The translations under genes were made by a program, and so were the position numbers. The notes under the pieces were generated by a model that worked only from the letters and a program-made list of their open reading frames with translations, ran no database searches and was not told the origin of the DNA. A stretch of DNA of 64,000 nucleotides from Xiphydria camelus (taxonomy: Eukaryota; Arthropoda; Insecta; Hymenoptera; Xiphydriidae), in assembly GCA_963678675.1 (NCBI GenBank), contig OY783196.1:25770827-25834826 (forward strand), given 5' to 3'. Of the stretch, positions 14,574-27,211 are shown piece after piece; the first letter of the stretch is position 1, and every line of letters begins with the position of its first letter.

Positions 14574-16264
14574 ACGTCCCGGAGGTCCTCGAGCGTCGGG
14601 TTCGTCGACCGCCGAACGAATGCTCTCCCGACAGCAATCGAGGAAGGACTTTCGATCGGAAACTTTTGAGACTCGGAAGAACCCGCGAGAGAGTGACTGT
14701 ACGATACCCGGCGCGCATGAATGCGAAAGGTGGAAGTATCCGGAAGGCGCGGTTCGCCTCCTCGAGCCGCTGCTCGCCTGCCGACTCGTCTCGTTTTCGG
14801 GCTTTCGAGTCCGGGACTCGCGGGCCTCGGACGAAATCTCGGAGACGCTCGACGAGCCTAGTGTCGTGTTGCGAACAGGGACATCGCTAAATTGTCCGGG
14901 ATTCGCACGAGAATGCGCGAACCTCGTCGTGTCGGGGAATAGAGTCGCCGCGGACGGTCATGGGAGGAGGACGCGTCGCGCGCTGATTCGTGGCCGACTC
15001 GACGCGGGGACTTATCACTGGAACGTTGCCTCGCTTTGCGACTGCGACTGCGAATAATGATATATCGCATAATCATACGCAATTTTTAATTGTTCGGTAC
15101 AGGGCACGAGATTGGACAAATAATATAAGTACTTAAAAAATAATCTATAGAATGCAAAAATAACGATCCAAGATCATCAACATTCCTCTTTTCCGAGCTT
15201 GGCCTCGAGAAACCACCCGCCAAGTTAAATCTACGCGCACAACGACCCATCTATCGGGTCCACGCCTCCAACCCCCACTCCCTCTTCTCGCAAATATTCC
15301 CCGCCGACGGAGGAGCCAAAAGAGACGTATCATACGGTCTCGGCGCGGCGAGAATAATTAATTCGAGTGCCCTTCGATTTCGCGGAACGCGCCTATCACT
15401 CGCGATTACGGAGGCGCGTCGAAGTATATCGGGGAAGAGGAGTGAAAGTCGATGCTGTAAGTGACAGGGGATGGAGTCATTCGAAAGGGATGGTTAGCCA
15501 GGGCTATACGTGCGGAGGGTGCAGGTGCCCGTTTGTTTATCGGGACACCCGGTATAATGTGTACACGGGCACTCCCTCTCGCGTGTTCTCGCGTTCCCTT
15601 TATGTAGGTATACCTACATCTTCCCCTCTTCTCCCACCGGTATACGTATACCCAACCACTCCCCGCTTTCCTCGCCCACCGCGAGAAGGGTGAACAGTGC
15701 GATATAATGAATAAGGCACACACACCCCACACCTCCGAGCCGAGCCTCCCCGCCGCCCTGGGCTTCGGCGATGGGGGGGGGGGGTGTACAGAATCAACTA
15801 GCCGCCACGTGATCGATACCGCACAGGCACGGCGGATAGGGTCGTCGCGGGAGAGAGAAACTCACTCTTGCGGGTGACTGTACCGTTCTGAATCTTGTAT
15901 ACTCCGTCTGACCTCACCACGTGCATTTCTACTCGCACCGCCCGCGGAGTGGGGTCGCCGCGCGACGCTTAACCCCTTAAGGTAGGCTTGGCGTACAGCG
16001 GGGGCTGTGGCGGTATCGTGGCTTTCTCGCGCGCGGGTATCGCTCGTGTACACGATACAGGCAGGGAGCGCGTGTTATATGGGAGACACACGAGGTCGCC
16101 CGTGCGAGACTTTAGTCGCGAGTAATGCGATCGCGGCTGCGAAGGATACGGTTGCGATATTTTTTACGGCCTGCTGCGAAGTTCTCGAGAGTATCGCTGT
16201 TTAGATGTAGATATTAGGTACGAGACGTGGACATTTCTGTACCGCGATTACCTACGTACATATC
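14574..16264. other. No gene seen
   Basis: CpG-rich, with chance Arg-rich frames and an 11-12 bp poly(G) run near 15773. No splice-bounded coding signal found. Confidence 0.45.
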
Positions 16265-16526
16265 TATACCGAGGAAAAAAAAATTTGATCAATCCTACCA
16301 AAATCCTGGAGATGACCAGATCGTTTGGTGAAATGTGGATCATCCATCTATTTGATTAAGCTGGCGAATTTTTGGTCCGAATAACTAAAAATTGGATTGG
16401 AATAATTAAAGATTTGATCAGAATAACTAGATATCTGGCTCAACCAACTAGTATTTCGGTTAGAACAACTGAACGTGTTTAACTGAACACGTTTTGTCGT
16501 TTTAACCTAATTATTTTTCTCAGTGT
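16265..16526. mobile_element. CACYGAG-ended element with internal 21-22-bp tandem array
   Basis: The left end is TACCGAGGAAAAA; the reverse complement of the right end is CACACTGAGAAAAA. Inside are five degenerate 21-22-bp units at 16379, 16400, 16421, 16443 and 16465, built on GAATAACTA-AT-TTGG. Confidence 0.5.
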
Positions 16527-19210
16527 GGCGGAATAACGAGAGTACCTACTGCGGAGTACAGTTTGGTACACGCAAAAAAAGGAACCAGCAATTTTTACTG
16601 CTTCATCCAGTAGCGTTGAGATTGGAGCTTATTTTCAGGCGTTTGTATACAGAAGACACATTTCTATTTAATATTTATAACTGTACCGAATATTAGTGTT
16701 TAACTAGATAATATCTATTCGCACAGGAGCTTCTATGGGTTACCCCACCACCTATTTACTGTGTAATTCTGTATAGCTTTCCGGGCGGGGAATCGCGAAA
16801 CTACGGTTTAATGCTAGTCAAACTGTAATCCGCGCGGTTCCTTTTTTCCGTGAACCTATTATTCCGAACAGGGTGCGCGTACTCTTAAGAAATACTTCCC
16901 CGCCGAGTGCGGGGTCACTTGCGAGCCGCTTAACCTTTCGAGGGAAATTCGAGTAGGTGGAGAGGCGGCTTTACACACATAGATACGCGGTAGAGCCTCG
17001 CGTATCGAATATTGCACCGTCCCGCGAATACATACGGCAGCGGTCGATCGGAGCGGTGTTCGCGAGTAACGCGATCGGGGAAAGGACGCGATATTTTTCA
17101 GTCGTTATTCGTAAAGCTTGAGTGTCACTGAAACGTGGTACCAGTCGCCTACCTATAGACTTCCATCCGCGCGATGCTGCTCCGAGGGAGGCAACGGGAG
17201 CACCGTGCCTTTTCATACACCTCAATGGTAGGGCACAAATGGGCTCGAGTATATAAATGACGACGTATATACGGTTCGCAGAAAGAGAATAATGTCCCAT
17301 CGCGGTATATATACACGCGCGAAGGGGACGATACGCGTTCGGAGGGGGACGTCCGAAAGTAATATTCGACATTATTACGGTTGGGAAAGGTCAATTTTTC
17401 CTTCCACACGTATATGTCGCTGCAACGGTCGATAGCGGACGACGCGCCCACGTACCCTACAGATATCGCAACCGCGGGGTTCTTCAGAGTTCCCGGCACC
17501 AGACGCGATCTCGTATGCACCCCCGTGCACTACGTAGAGCGCTGATATATAAATGATGTCACGCGCGCGGATGTATACGCACAGGGGTTTGTATACCAAC
17601 GCTGATACCTATACAGATGTACCCCCTATGCATATACGTCCATCGCACATTCCCGTGGCTGCTCGGGCAGTGTGCGAGTACAATGCCAACGCGCGCGGTG
17701 TTTGCGTACACCTCCGCGGTCAGAATTTCCAAGTTTCTCGTGGTTGCCTCAAAAAGTTTCCTTTTTTTTTTCTTGCTCGTACTTTTCGAGGGGTTCGCGA
17801 TGAACTGAAAGCGCCTCTCGTATAGCTGTATACATTTACGGCACGCACACACAGTAAGCGCTTGCGTGCGAATAACCGAGTGGGCGCGGTACACGCGCGT
17901 TTACTTATCCCAGCGCGTCGGGTGCGCGAGTTTATCTATATCGAAGCGCTCTCCGCGAATGTGCTCTACTTTTATTTTCGTTCTTGGATATGGGTATATA
18001 TACGTACCGCTTTCTTCGGGTCGCTGCATCGAGGATGTCTCAAGAGTATATTTCTCGTGCTTTGCTTCATACGTTGAAATGACATCGCGTTGCGTCAGTT
18101 CCTCCTATTTACGTGTAAATATGAAAGACACATTTTCTCGCGTATACGTGGGGTTTCAAATACGTCACGTGTATTACAGCTACGCGTTAGTGCGGAAATA
18201 TGTGCCATGATGTGCGATGATAATGAACTATATACATATGTATATACATACAATACAGTTCTTGATTTTTATACGAGCATACAGTAATTTCTACCGAATT
18301 TTTCCTCCCTAACGGAGAACAGAAACCAACCTAGAGAGTTTCAGTTTACCTACCCTATGCACTTACGCTCGCTCGAACTGCAGCGTCTCTCCGCACACGT
18401 TCCACCGAAACCTCCCCCACCCCTAAACATTACCCTCCCGGGGTTACAGCGCCGTTTTCTTCACTCCCGCGAGGAGCGGCGAGACTGAATCTTGCATGCC
18501 ACGGTAAAAAAGCACTTCGCGACTGCAATTTTCCTCCGGGCTCTCTCCGTGTGCGCCTATCGCGTACATCGCGCGCGTGCAGCGACTGCGGCCTCGTTTG
18601 TTTCCCGCTTTGCGAGTGCCCGTCTCCGAAACGATACACCCCCGGGATGTCCGAACGGGAGAAACGCATCGCTTCGGTCTTTTCCAACGTCCCCCCGTTC
18701 GCCCCCCCTCCCTACGGCGCTAGGAGCTCTCGTGTCTGGGTAGGCTCGTTCCCCCGCCACTGGTTACCTTCCGCGCGCGCGCTACGAGACGCAGAACAGT
18801 GGAAAAGAACCGCGTCTGGTCGGGCCTGCAGGCATCAAAGATTTAAACCCCGCGCCCCTCTCTCGCTCCGACTCGTCGGTCGTCCTCCGCCCTGCTTCCA
18901 ACCATCTCCGCCCTCTTTACTTAAGGTGAGCAGTTTAACGGAGTCTGAAATGAGTTACAGCGAATGTGCATTTAGATGGAAAATAAGGAACCGCGCGGAT
19001 CGAGCCTCTGGGATGGCGCGAGGAGTACCTACTTCGCGCTATATTTCGGCCTCTTATTTCGCCGCGGCGAATGACACCCGCATATACACGGACGTACGCA
19101 CACCTTTGACGGTATGTAAACGTACGCGCGATACGGTGAGTCCGTTTAAAACACCCTAAGCGCGAGCTTATGTCCTCTTCTCTTTCCCTTTCTATCTCTT
19201 TTATTACCGC
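16527..19210. other. No gene seen
   Basis: CpG-rich with Tyr/Arg-rich chance frames caused by TATACG-type repeats. No domain or consistent splice pattern was recognised. Confidence 0.45.
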
Positions 19211-19354
19211 ATAGGGTAAGCAGTACGGTTATTGACACTCGACAGTTATTGACACCATCCGATAACAAATGCATTAGATAGAAAGAGGTGGAGGTATGTC
19301 AATGACTGAAAATTTCGTCTTCTTAAGGCGTCAATAACTCGACCGCTTACTCCA
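19211..19354 (+). mobile_element. Foldback element, family A, copy 2
   Basis: Matches the reverse complement of 131-296. Inverted ends: GTAAGCAGTACGGTTATTGAC on the left and GTCAATAACTCGACCGCTTAC on the right. Confidence 0.6.
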
Positions 19355-20174
19355 CTCGGTATTACTCTAATCACTGTATTCCCTCGAAACGACTGCGTTC
19401 CGCTGCAGCGAGTAAAGTACGTATAGTGGAGAGCCGAGGTCGTTCTCGCGTTTACATTTGAAAATGAGAGAAGAAAGCCGTTCGCGAGTAGCGCGGCGGG
19501 GGAGGAGAGGAAGGAGAAAGAAACGAGAGAAGAGAACCGTGAAGAAAGAGCGAGCCGAGACCGCACGCGCGCGGAAGAACGCGAACGACCCTTGACCGAC
19601 TTTCAACCCTGGATTTCGCCTCGTCTCCGCGTAACAGTCCGCCCCCACCCCCCTCTTCCCCGCGCGCGGCACTCCACGTAATATTCCAGGGACGTCAGTC
19701 GGGAGGCTTTTCGAAGATTTCGTTATCACTTTACCCGGCGAAATATTCAATATGGCCGGCTGCATTATGTAACGTGGACGCGGGAGGTGAAGGGGCGGAT
19801 CCGGGGGGAAAAGCGAAGCGGGCTCTGCGAGCTGAAGTTGAACGAAGTAAAGTACACCGGCAGCGCGGCCCCCGCATTCCAACTAGTCCGACTATACGGG
19901 TCAGTGACCCCGCGTCCGCTCGCGCGACCGAGAACCGCCGCGGATGTCGAATTCGCCGGCGTCAGACTCGGCGGCTCGCGCCGCGGAATACAAAGATTTC
20001 GTGAAAATTGGCGAGCAGGGGAGGGAGAATTTTCACGCCATATATTCCTACATGTATTCTTGTAGGAAGCGTATACCAAAAAAAAAGGAAATTCCTGTAG
20101 GAGAGAGGAAGTTTATTCGAGTGCGCCTTGCGCGCTGTTCGTATCGGTAGAGAAATACAAGCAGCTCGCGTGAT

Positions 20175-20300
20175 CTACACCGAGAGAAAACAATTTATTT
20201 ATATAATTAAAATATATACCTATATACTTGATTACGGTGAAAGAAATATTTCTTTGGGTCAAGGAAATGTTCGTTAGCCATTACTTTATTTCTCTCTGAA
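20175..20300. mobile_element. Short CACYGAG-ended foldback element
   Basis: The left end TACACCGAGAGAAAACAATT pairs with the reverse complement of the right end TTCAGAGAGAAATAAAGTAA. About 125 bp. Confidence 0.45.
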
Positions 20301-21536
20301 TGAAAAAGACATTCTAATAATGAACGGCATAATTTCCTCCATTATTTTTTTGTCTTTTCTATCACGTGCCTCGATCTTCTCCCCCTCGCATTTATCGCTA
20401 ATCGAAATATCTCGCCGTTGGCGAGCTTCGCGATCTTCCCCCGAGCCGCGGGTCTTCCACCTGGAGTCTGAAAAAACAGCCCACCCCGAGTTTCGCTCCC
20501 CATTCGTCTCGAGTGTCAAGCGCGAAGAGCCGAGGTACGCGGGTCGACGGTAAAGTTTCAGATCGCGAAGGTTCGAGGGAGTGGCGCGTTTTTTTTTCGA
20601 GACCGGCGGGGAGGCTCGGCGCGTCGGTGGTGGTATAAAGTGACAGACGATCCCATAGAGACGCGAGCAAACATTCCTGTCTCCCGTCCGACCCACATTT
20701 TCGTTATTATCGATCCCGTATCGGGTATCGGGTGGGTCGTCGTCTTTCTTTTTCGCGCAACGCGCGCTAAGAAGCCGGAGAATTTACCAGGAAACGTCCC
20801 GCGGGAACCGGGAGGTACTTCCAGCGTTTGCATTTCTTATTTTGAACGAAAAGGTAGTATACGATATACGCGCGCGCGATAGAAATCAACATTTTACGTT
20901 CGTTCCCTCGATACAACATTTAGGGTGGATTCCGATAAATCTTCCTAAAAGTTAATATTCGTCGTGTGTGTTCGAATGATTTATTTCGCGCGATAAAAGG
21001 AAATCGGCCAATGCAATACAATTGTATTTACGTTAACAAAGTCATTACGTCGTATCAACTCGGAGGAATTTCTTTCGTTTAACTTGAGTACCCGATTCAA
21101 TCGAATCCCTTTCCGCGAATTGAACGTACGCCGGTCGAGCGAAAAAGGCGACTCTCTCTCTCTCTCTCTCGCTTTCTCTTTCCGCCTCCCTGCGATCTTA
21201 CCCTCCCGCGCATCCGCTATTTCCTCCCCCGTTCCGTTTCTCCTTCGTTCCCGTAAAAGTTTCAGAACGATGAACGTTTCCAACGGCTTTTCGAGCGCGG
21301 TTATTTCGCCGAGCCTTCGCGCGGGATGGCTGCATCGCGGGTAGTACCGGGATAGATATACAGGTAGCAGACACCGATTCCCAGGGGTGCAACGGGCCGC
21401 GAGCACGTGGCCTAAGTGAAAAAGCGCTCGAAATCTCCGGGGATAAATAAACCGGAAAATATGACATCTCCGGGCGGAAAAGGGAGAAAATAAAAAGAGG
21501 AGACGGAAAGAGGATTCGATGCTGCCGGGGACACGT

Positions 21537-21554
21537 GGGGGGGGGGGGGGGGGG
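21537..21554 (+). repeat. Poly(G) run of 18
   Basis: Uninterrupted G run after ACACGT. It could also be a sequencing-length artefact. Confidence 0.8.
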
Positions 21555-22794
21555 CGATATAACGTCGCGCGGAAAATACGACGACGCGAGGGTGGGAAAA
21601 GAAACGTACCGTCCAGCGCAGAAATAGCGATGATTTTAACTAACGACGATCGATTAAAAAACGACGGCTATCGAGCAAAAACTTGGAAGCGGTCCCCGCG
21701 ATTTTTTCCACGCACCCGCACCCCTTCCCCCGACTCTCGACTTTTAAATGCCGCGCGTCGTCTCCGGCCGTCGCGCCGTTTTCCGCGCGGATCGCGTTAC
21801 TCGCGCGACCAAGGGGTGAAGGGAGAGAGCGTAGCGACGCGAAGGTTCACGGGGGGTTGGCGCGAGGGGAAGAGGTGGTACTCGGTCGTTTCGCAGAGAC
21901 GGCAGGGTGGCATGCGCGCCCGCCGCGCCGGGCGCTTCGGCGGCGGTGTAGGATCTATCGTAAACGGCTTATCTACGGCAATAAAACCGCGCTAAATCAG
22001 GAGGGGGTGGCCATCCCCGCGGAGAAGCGTTCGCGCGCCCCGAATAAGGGCTGCGAGCTCGGAAACGGCCCTACTTACGAGCCACGGGGAAGTCCTGCGG
22101 GTTTTTGGGTCCCTTCTGGCGCGGCTCGTTAGCGCCGCGGCTCGAGGGAGAGAGGAAGACCGTGAACGGGGTAACTTTGCGCGGCGCGAGGGTTCGGTCG
22201 ACTGATATCTTCGAGCCGCGCGCGTCTGCTCGGCCATCCCTCCTTTTCGCTCGGGAATCAAACTTTGATCGCGCGACGTCTGGCTGTGTATATCGTGATG
22301 AGGGAGGTATCGAGTTCGCGCGCGCTATGTAATTCCGACGGGGCGGGTGAGAATCGATATGTCGCGTCACTGTCGAGCATGTGGTTCGGTCGCGGCAGTT
22401 AACGTCTTTATCGCTTAATCGATAGCGTCGACGCCTTTCGCGCGATTATGGAAGGGTTCGGGAGAGAGCAATTTCTTTCGAGATACTTCGCGAGAAGAGA
22501 TGTACGAATGTGAGTATACATAGGTGGGAGAGAATGGTAGGGAGACGCACGAATTCCGTCCAACTTTCCTCTGTAATTGTGAAACATCGTACATATGAGG
22601 GATTGTTAGCCCTCGTATCGGTATATCGCGTGAGCTTTAGCACACGTCTATGTATTAACGGTTGCATAATTAAAAGGGCGAGTAAATATCCGAACCGAAA
22701 TTTTAATACTAGGTTTAGACCTTCAAAGGACCCATCGGATGGTCCCCGTCGCAGGGTAAACAAGCGACCTTACAACGGAGAAAAAGAATTAGTA

Positions 22795-23042
22795 ATTTTT
22801 ACAGTGAATTCCGGTAACAGGGCTCCTTTAGGTGAAACACTGAAGTTTTTAATAGACACAGTACTTTTGCAGTTCGTAAACAGTATAAACCCGTAAACAT
22901 CCGATACATATTAACGGGAGTTCAATTTTACCGTATAAACTGACGTTTATACTGTTACCAACTGTAAAAAGTGCGTTGTGGTCTATTCAAAACTTCAATG
23001 TTTCATCTCCAGGAGCCCTGTTACTGGGATAACTGTAAAAAT
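22795..23042. mobile_element. Foldback element with ~100-bp arms
   Basis: Arms 22795-22900 and 22945-23042 are inverted. Shared blocks are GTAACAGGGCTCCT with AGGAGCCCTGTTAC, GAAACACTGAAGTTTT with AAAACTTCAATGTTTC, and TTTTTACAG with CTGTAAAAA at the ends. Confidence 0.75.
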
Positions 23043-23637
23043 GAGTGGATTTCCCCATGACTTTTTACCAATCCTTTTTCTTCGTGTCCACGCTTTACGA
23101 AACCACTGTACCCGTTATAACGGGGTGTTATACATATTTTTCCGAAATAGATATACACGTTACTCGCGCGCGTCTCGGATCCCATGATAACCTCGTACGT
23201 ATGGAGGAGTCTAGCGTGACCAAGAAAAACATCCCAAGTTTCCTCTCCTTACTTTGCCGTGAGTACGAGGGATACTATCGTGGGGTGTGGTGCAGACGAA
23301 CGCGCGCGAGTAAATACACCGTCTGAGGATGAAAATAAGACGCCCCTCCGGGGCGAGCCTCCATATCCATCGCGCGATAATATCGTAAAGAGTGAATGAA
23401 AAACTATGAGGCAACGAGGCGTGGCTAACTTTATCCTATCGAGTTGCAGCCTCTTATAATAGCCAGAGGGTGGACGCGCTGAGTCGCGGGGGTGCGAAGA
23501 AGCACCTGTCGTTCGCACATTCTTCATTCGAGCCCGATATATTCGCTACACGATGGTGTTCTCGGAATAATCGTGATATGTAGCGAAAGAAAACGATGCG
23601 CTGAAATTATCGTGCCGAGTATTGCAAGGATCAGTTT

Positions 23638-23832
23638 TAGGGTAGACCGAGGTGAATCGGATCATAGATTTATATAATATTTCTTACACCGTGATGAAAA
23701 GGAGTAGGTATTTCGATTTTTCGCATTACTTCGTTGAAGAGGAACGAAGTAATGCGAACGATCGAAATACTCATTTTCAACACGATCAAAGAAATATGAA
23801 TCTGTGATCCGGTTCGCTTCGGTCCACCCTAC
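23638..23832. mobile_element. Foldback element with ~95-bp near-contiguous arms
   Basis: The left end TAGGGTAGACCGAGGTGAA and the right end TTCGCTTCGGTCCACCCTA are inverted. The centre is a hairpin of CGCATTACTTCGTT with AACGAAGTAATGCG around a loop of about seven bases. Confidence 0.75.
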
Positions 23833-24461
23833 TCCCACGTTCCAGACAACGCGAGCAATTTTACCGGGTCGACATCGCATTTATTTCGTCATTTCTACGA
23901 GCTTCTCCGTATTGCCCAAGACTGTCGCCGCTCGACCTCGACGATAATTCACCCTCGACTCGCCGCAACATTCCCCTCTCCCCGAAAACCGACCCTTAGC
24001 ATGCGCAGAATACAGCAAAACACGCGTCCAGCTCCGCGAGTCGTCCACCAAGGCGCGCCTCGAATTTTCCTTTTTAACGCCGACGAGGCTCCGCGTGCCC
24101 TGCGGAGGCTCTAGGTCTTCTTCGAGTTTACCCGGAGGAGCGTTCGCGGGGAAACGCCGGTCGACAAACCGGCGGACAAATCAACGCGTGTTTGACGCTC
24201 GTCGCACACCCCGACGGGGTGTATCGCGAGACGGATTCGTCGGAGGGGTGAGAGCACAGGGGGTAATATAATTTGTACGATAGGTGAGGTGTGGAGTGTG
24301 AAGGATGGATCGACCTAGGGGAGTGTCGCGGGACTGACACACATAACGTACGGCCATCGATCAGTGTATGTGTCGTGGGTGGGGTCGTCGCCTCGCGCAC
24401 ACGGAATTCCAACTCTGGAAGCCGTTCCTCCCTGCGCGCGAATCGCGCGTTTACGCGGCGA

Positions 24462-25068
24462 TGTACATGCAGAGTGATTCTCAGGGTGGAGATCACAGGA
24501 CTGCAGCTTATGTGGCGTTCAGCAGACTATAGGTTGTACGCTATTGGTCTGAGGACGCTGTACGATTGCATGGGAAAGAACGAATTTTTTTTTAGTAACT
24601 ATATAAAAAATCAGATATAATAACAGCATTTTTCGTTACGGTAACAAAAGTAGTTTGCCCTCCGGATGAAAGTATTTGACAGGTTTCCTTGGTTACAGTG
24701 AAAAAATCATTATTTTTATTTCTTTTTCTTCTCGCTATAACAACAAATCGATTTACTAGGGTAACAAATCGACCTGCTATCACTATTTCAACTCAAATAT
24801 TTGTAACGATGACTTAAATAACGTTACACCAACGACATATTTTTCTCCGTGCAGCAAACCCTTCGAGAGATGATCCCTAGCGTCTGATCCGGACGATCAG
24901 ACACTAGAGATCTTCTTTCGAAACGATTTGTGGACTCCGCTTGCTCGTCGTCACAGCTGATCATCGAGGTGCACGCCGTGTCCAGCGGTATCTGATCGCC
25001 TACAGTCTGCAAAGCGCTACACAGCATATAGTCCTATGACCTCCATCCTGAGAATCATTCTGTATACC
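24462..25068. mobile_element. ~600-bp element with ~100-bp terminal inverted repeats
   Basis: The left arm at 24462 (TGATTCTCAGGGTGGAG, then GCAGACTATAGG) is inverted at 24980-25068 (CTCCATCCTGAGAATCA, preceded by CCTACAGTCTGC). The spacer of about 430 bp has no recognised transposase. An inner hairpin, GTCTGATC / GATCAGAC, sits near 24880. Confidence 0.65.
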
Positions 25069-25191
25069 CATACGGAGGGATACGCGTGCGAGCGAACGTC
25101 ACCCGCGGCGCGGTACGCGTACATACATGTGCGGTGCTTGTATGGTCGGACATGCCCGTGAAGATACGTATGGAGCGTTACGGGGTATTTT

Positions 25192-25215
25192 ACACGCGCG
25201 CGCGCGCGCGCGCAC
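25192..25215. repeat. Alternating CG run (possible Z-DNA)
   Basis: A 19-bp CG dinucleotide run (25195-25213) within 24 bp of strictly alternating purine-pyrimidine sequence. Confidence 0.85.
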
Positions 25216-26699
25216 GAAGTGCTTCGTTACGCGGGACGAGTCGCTCGTAAATACGAGGGAAGATGACACCCCTGGGATCGGACGCTCATTTTCCTAATGT
25301 GACATTTCGTCGGTACTCGCGGCTCGGTGCGAGAGTCGGCTGTAGGTACGAATAACTAACGGGTGGACTTTGCGTGGCGACGCGGGAGCTGCGATGAGCT
25401 CCGCGCTCTTTCTCCCCTCGCGATGTCATATTTTTAAGTCGGGAGGGTGCTATTTTTCTCGGGGAGGGCTTTCAATGCATAACATCGCACCGCGGATGAA
25501 ACAGCGACCCGGAACCGTACCGGTGAATAGTGTACCGTAGATGACGATTTGATGATTTATGATTGAAATACAAAAATCATAATGATGACAAAAGTACGAA
25601 ATGTAATTAACTCTTTCTATTTTCAATTATTAATTAAATACAGACCAGCGGGAATTAATTCACAATTGCAATACCAATGGGATCGATCAACCTTCTCCAT
25701 TACCTACGATCAAAGATCAATGCTCGTTAGCAATATCAAGAAGAACACCTCTTTTCCTACGCAAAACTCGCTCTTATCAATCTCCGTGCCATTCTTTGCT
25801 TTACGGCTGGTGAGCACCGCGAATGATGATACGCGCGACAAACATGTGCGTCCATTATCCGGCAAATGACCCCGCGATTGTCACGTTATAACGCTAGACA
25901 CCCTAACGAATTAATCAGTCGGTCGGGAACGCTGACATCCGGGAACCCTCCCTCTTGACTTACCCGACACGACCCCTCCGCGTAAGTAGACGCGGAAGGG
26001 TGGCGAGAACGGATCGTGACTCGTGCGACTGCTATTCTGCGTTCGGCGGTACCGGTTAGATCCGTACGCCCCCCGCGATACGACGTCACCCGATTTGTAG
26101 AGGGACAGTGATAAATACTTCACCGGACGCCCCGTATAGATAGTTCGCATTGAATTGATCAGGAGAAAAGCAATAGCATTCCGCGCGCTCGACTAAAATC
26201 GTAAAGTGCCTCCCTTAATTCTGAATTCTTTTCGGGAGCTTACATTTACCGGAGCTTTTACGCTTCGCGTAAAGTGTATTCAAAGAACACACCCCGTATA
26301 CCCTCCATTCTTTATATCATCGGCGTACAACGTATAGGCTCGTGTAATCCCCTTGACTGAGAACATAACTCCCTATCGCGCCCCGGCGGCGCGCGACGTC
26401 CCTCGCGTCCTTTTTTAGACAGTGTTGATTTACGCGCTCGATATTAGCCGTGTCCGTAAAAAAAGGGGTGGTTTTTTTTGAGTTCTTCATCAGAGGATTT
26501 CACATGCGATTTCGTTTTTTCTTAGATCGTCGAGTATTTTCGGTAACATCGGTTATATGCGTCGTCCGACGAATAGAATTGAACCATCGATAGGGGGAAA
26601 GGTACACATGTAGTAGGGTTCATTTTTAACACCATTTCACCGGTGTGGACATATATGTATACCACATCTGATGTCACTCAGTCTTGTGCCATTTTTATC
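25216..26699. other. No gene seen
   Basis: Mixed composition. Short frames only, with no splice-bounded coding signal. Confidence 0.45.
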
Positions 26700-26992
26700 T
26701 ACACCGAGAGAAATAATTGGTAGTATTAAACAAATATTTCTTGAATCATGAATATATGACCTTGCAAATTTTTAAGAATACAGATTCTTAGTCGAAGAAT
26801 ATAATATTTTTGATTCGAGAATACGTTCGTCAAAACAAAGAACTCTTCCTGCGCGAAAAAATAATTATTCGAGTCATCAATTAAATATTTTCTTGCACGA
26901 AGGAAAAATTATGGTTATAACTTGATCCTGGAATCATGGTTTTGATTGAAGAAAACTTTTTGTTGGCACCGGCAATTATTTCTCTCAGTATA
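26700..26992. mobile_element. CACYGAG-ended foldback element
   Basis: The left end ACACCGAGAGAAATAATTG is matched by the reverse complement of the right end TACTGAGAGAAATAATTG. TA dinucleotides flank both ends, compatible with a TA target duplication. Confidence 0.65.
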
Positions 26993-27036
26993 ACATCAAA
27001 AGTGGTCCATATAGGTCCAATCCGCAGAACTTTTTA

Positions 27037-27211
27037 CACACTGAAAAAAATATTTAGCTAATCCACAGCTACATTTCTGGCTGCCTCAGACATTATTTGG
27101 TGACAACTAGAAAAATATTGCTAGCGTAGCAAGAATTCTTGCTATTGCGAAGAAAATTATCACTGCGATTACTATAATTTTCTAGTTGTGGCCAAATTTT
27201 TTTGAGTGCAG
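27037..27211. mobile_element. Short foldback element next to the 26.7-kb element
   Basis: The left end CACACTGAAAAAAAT and the reverse complement of the right end TGCACTCAAAAAAAT pair. The inner arms ACAACTAGAAAA / TTTTCTAGTTGT surround a perfect 16-bp palindrome, AGCAAGAATTCTTGCT. Confidence 0.6.

Larger units (their letters stand above)
19355..22794. other. No gene seen apart from one small element
   Basis: Very CpG-rich with overlapping frames on both strands. Includes a (CT)n run at 21152-21170 and a run of 18 G at 21537-21554. Confidence 0.45.
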
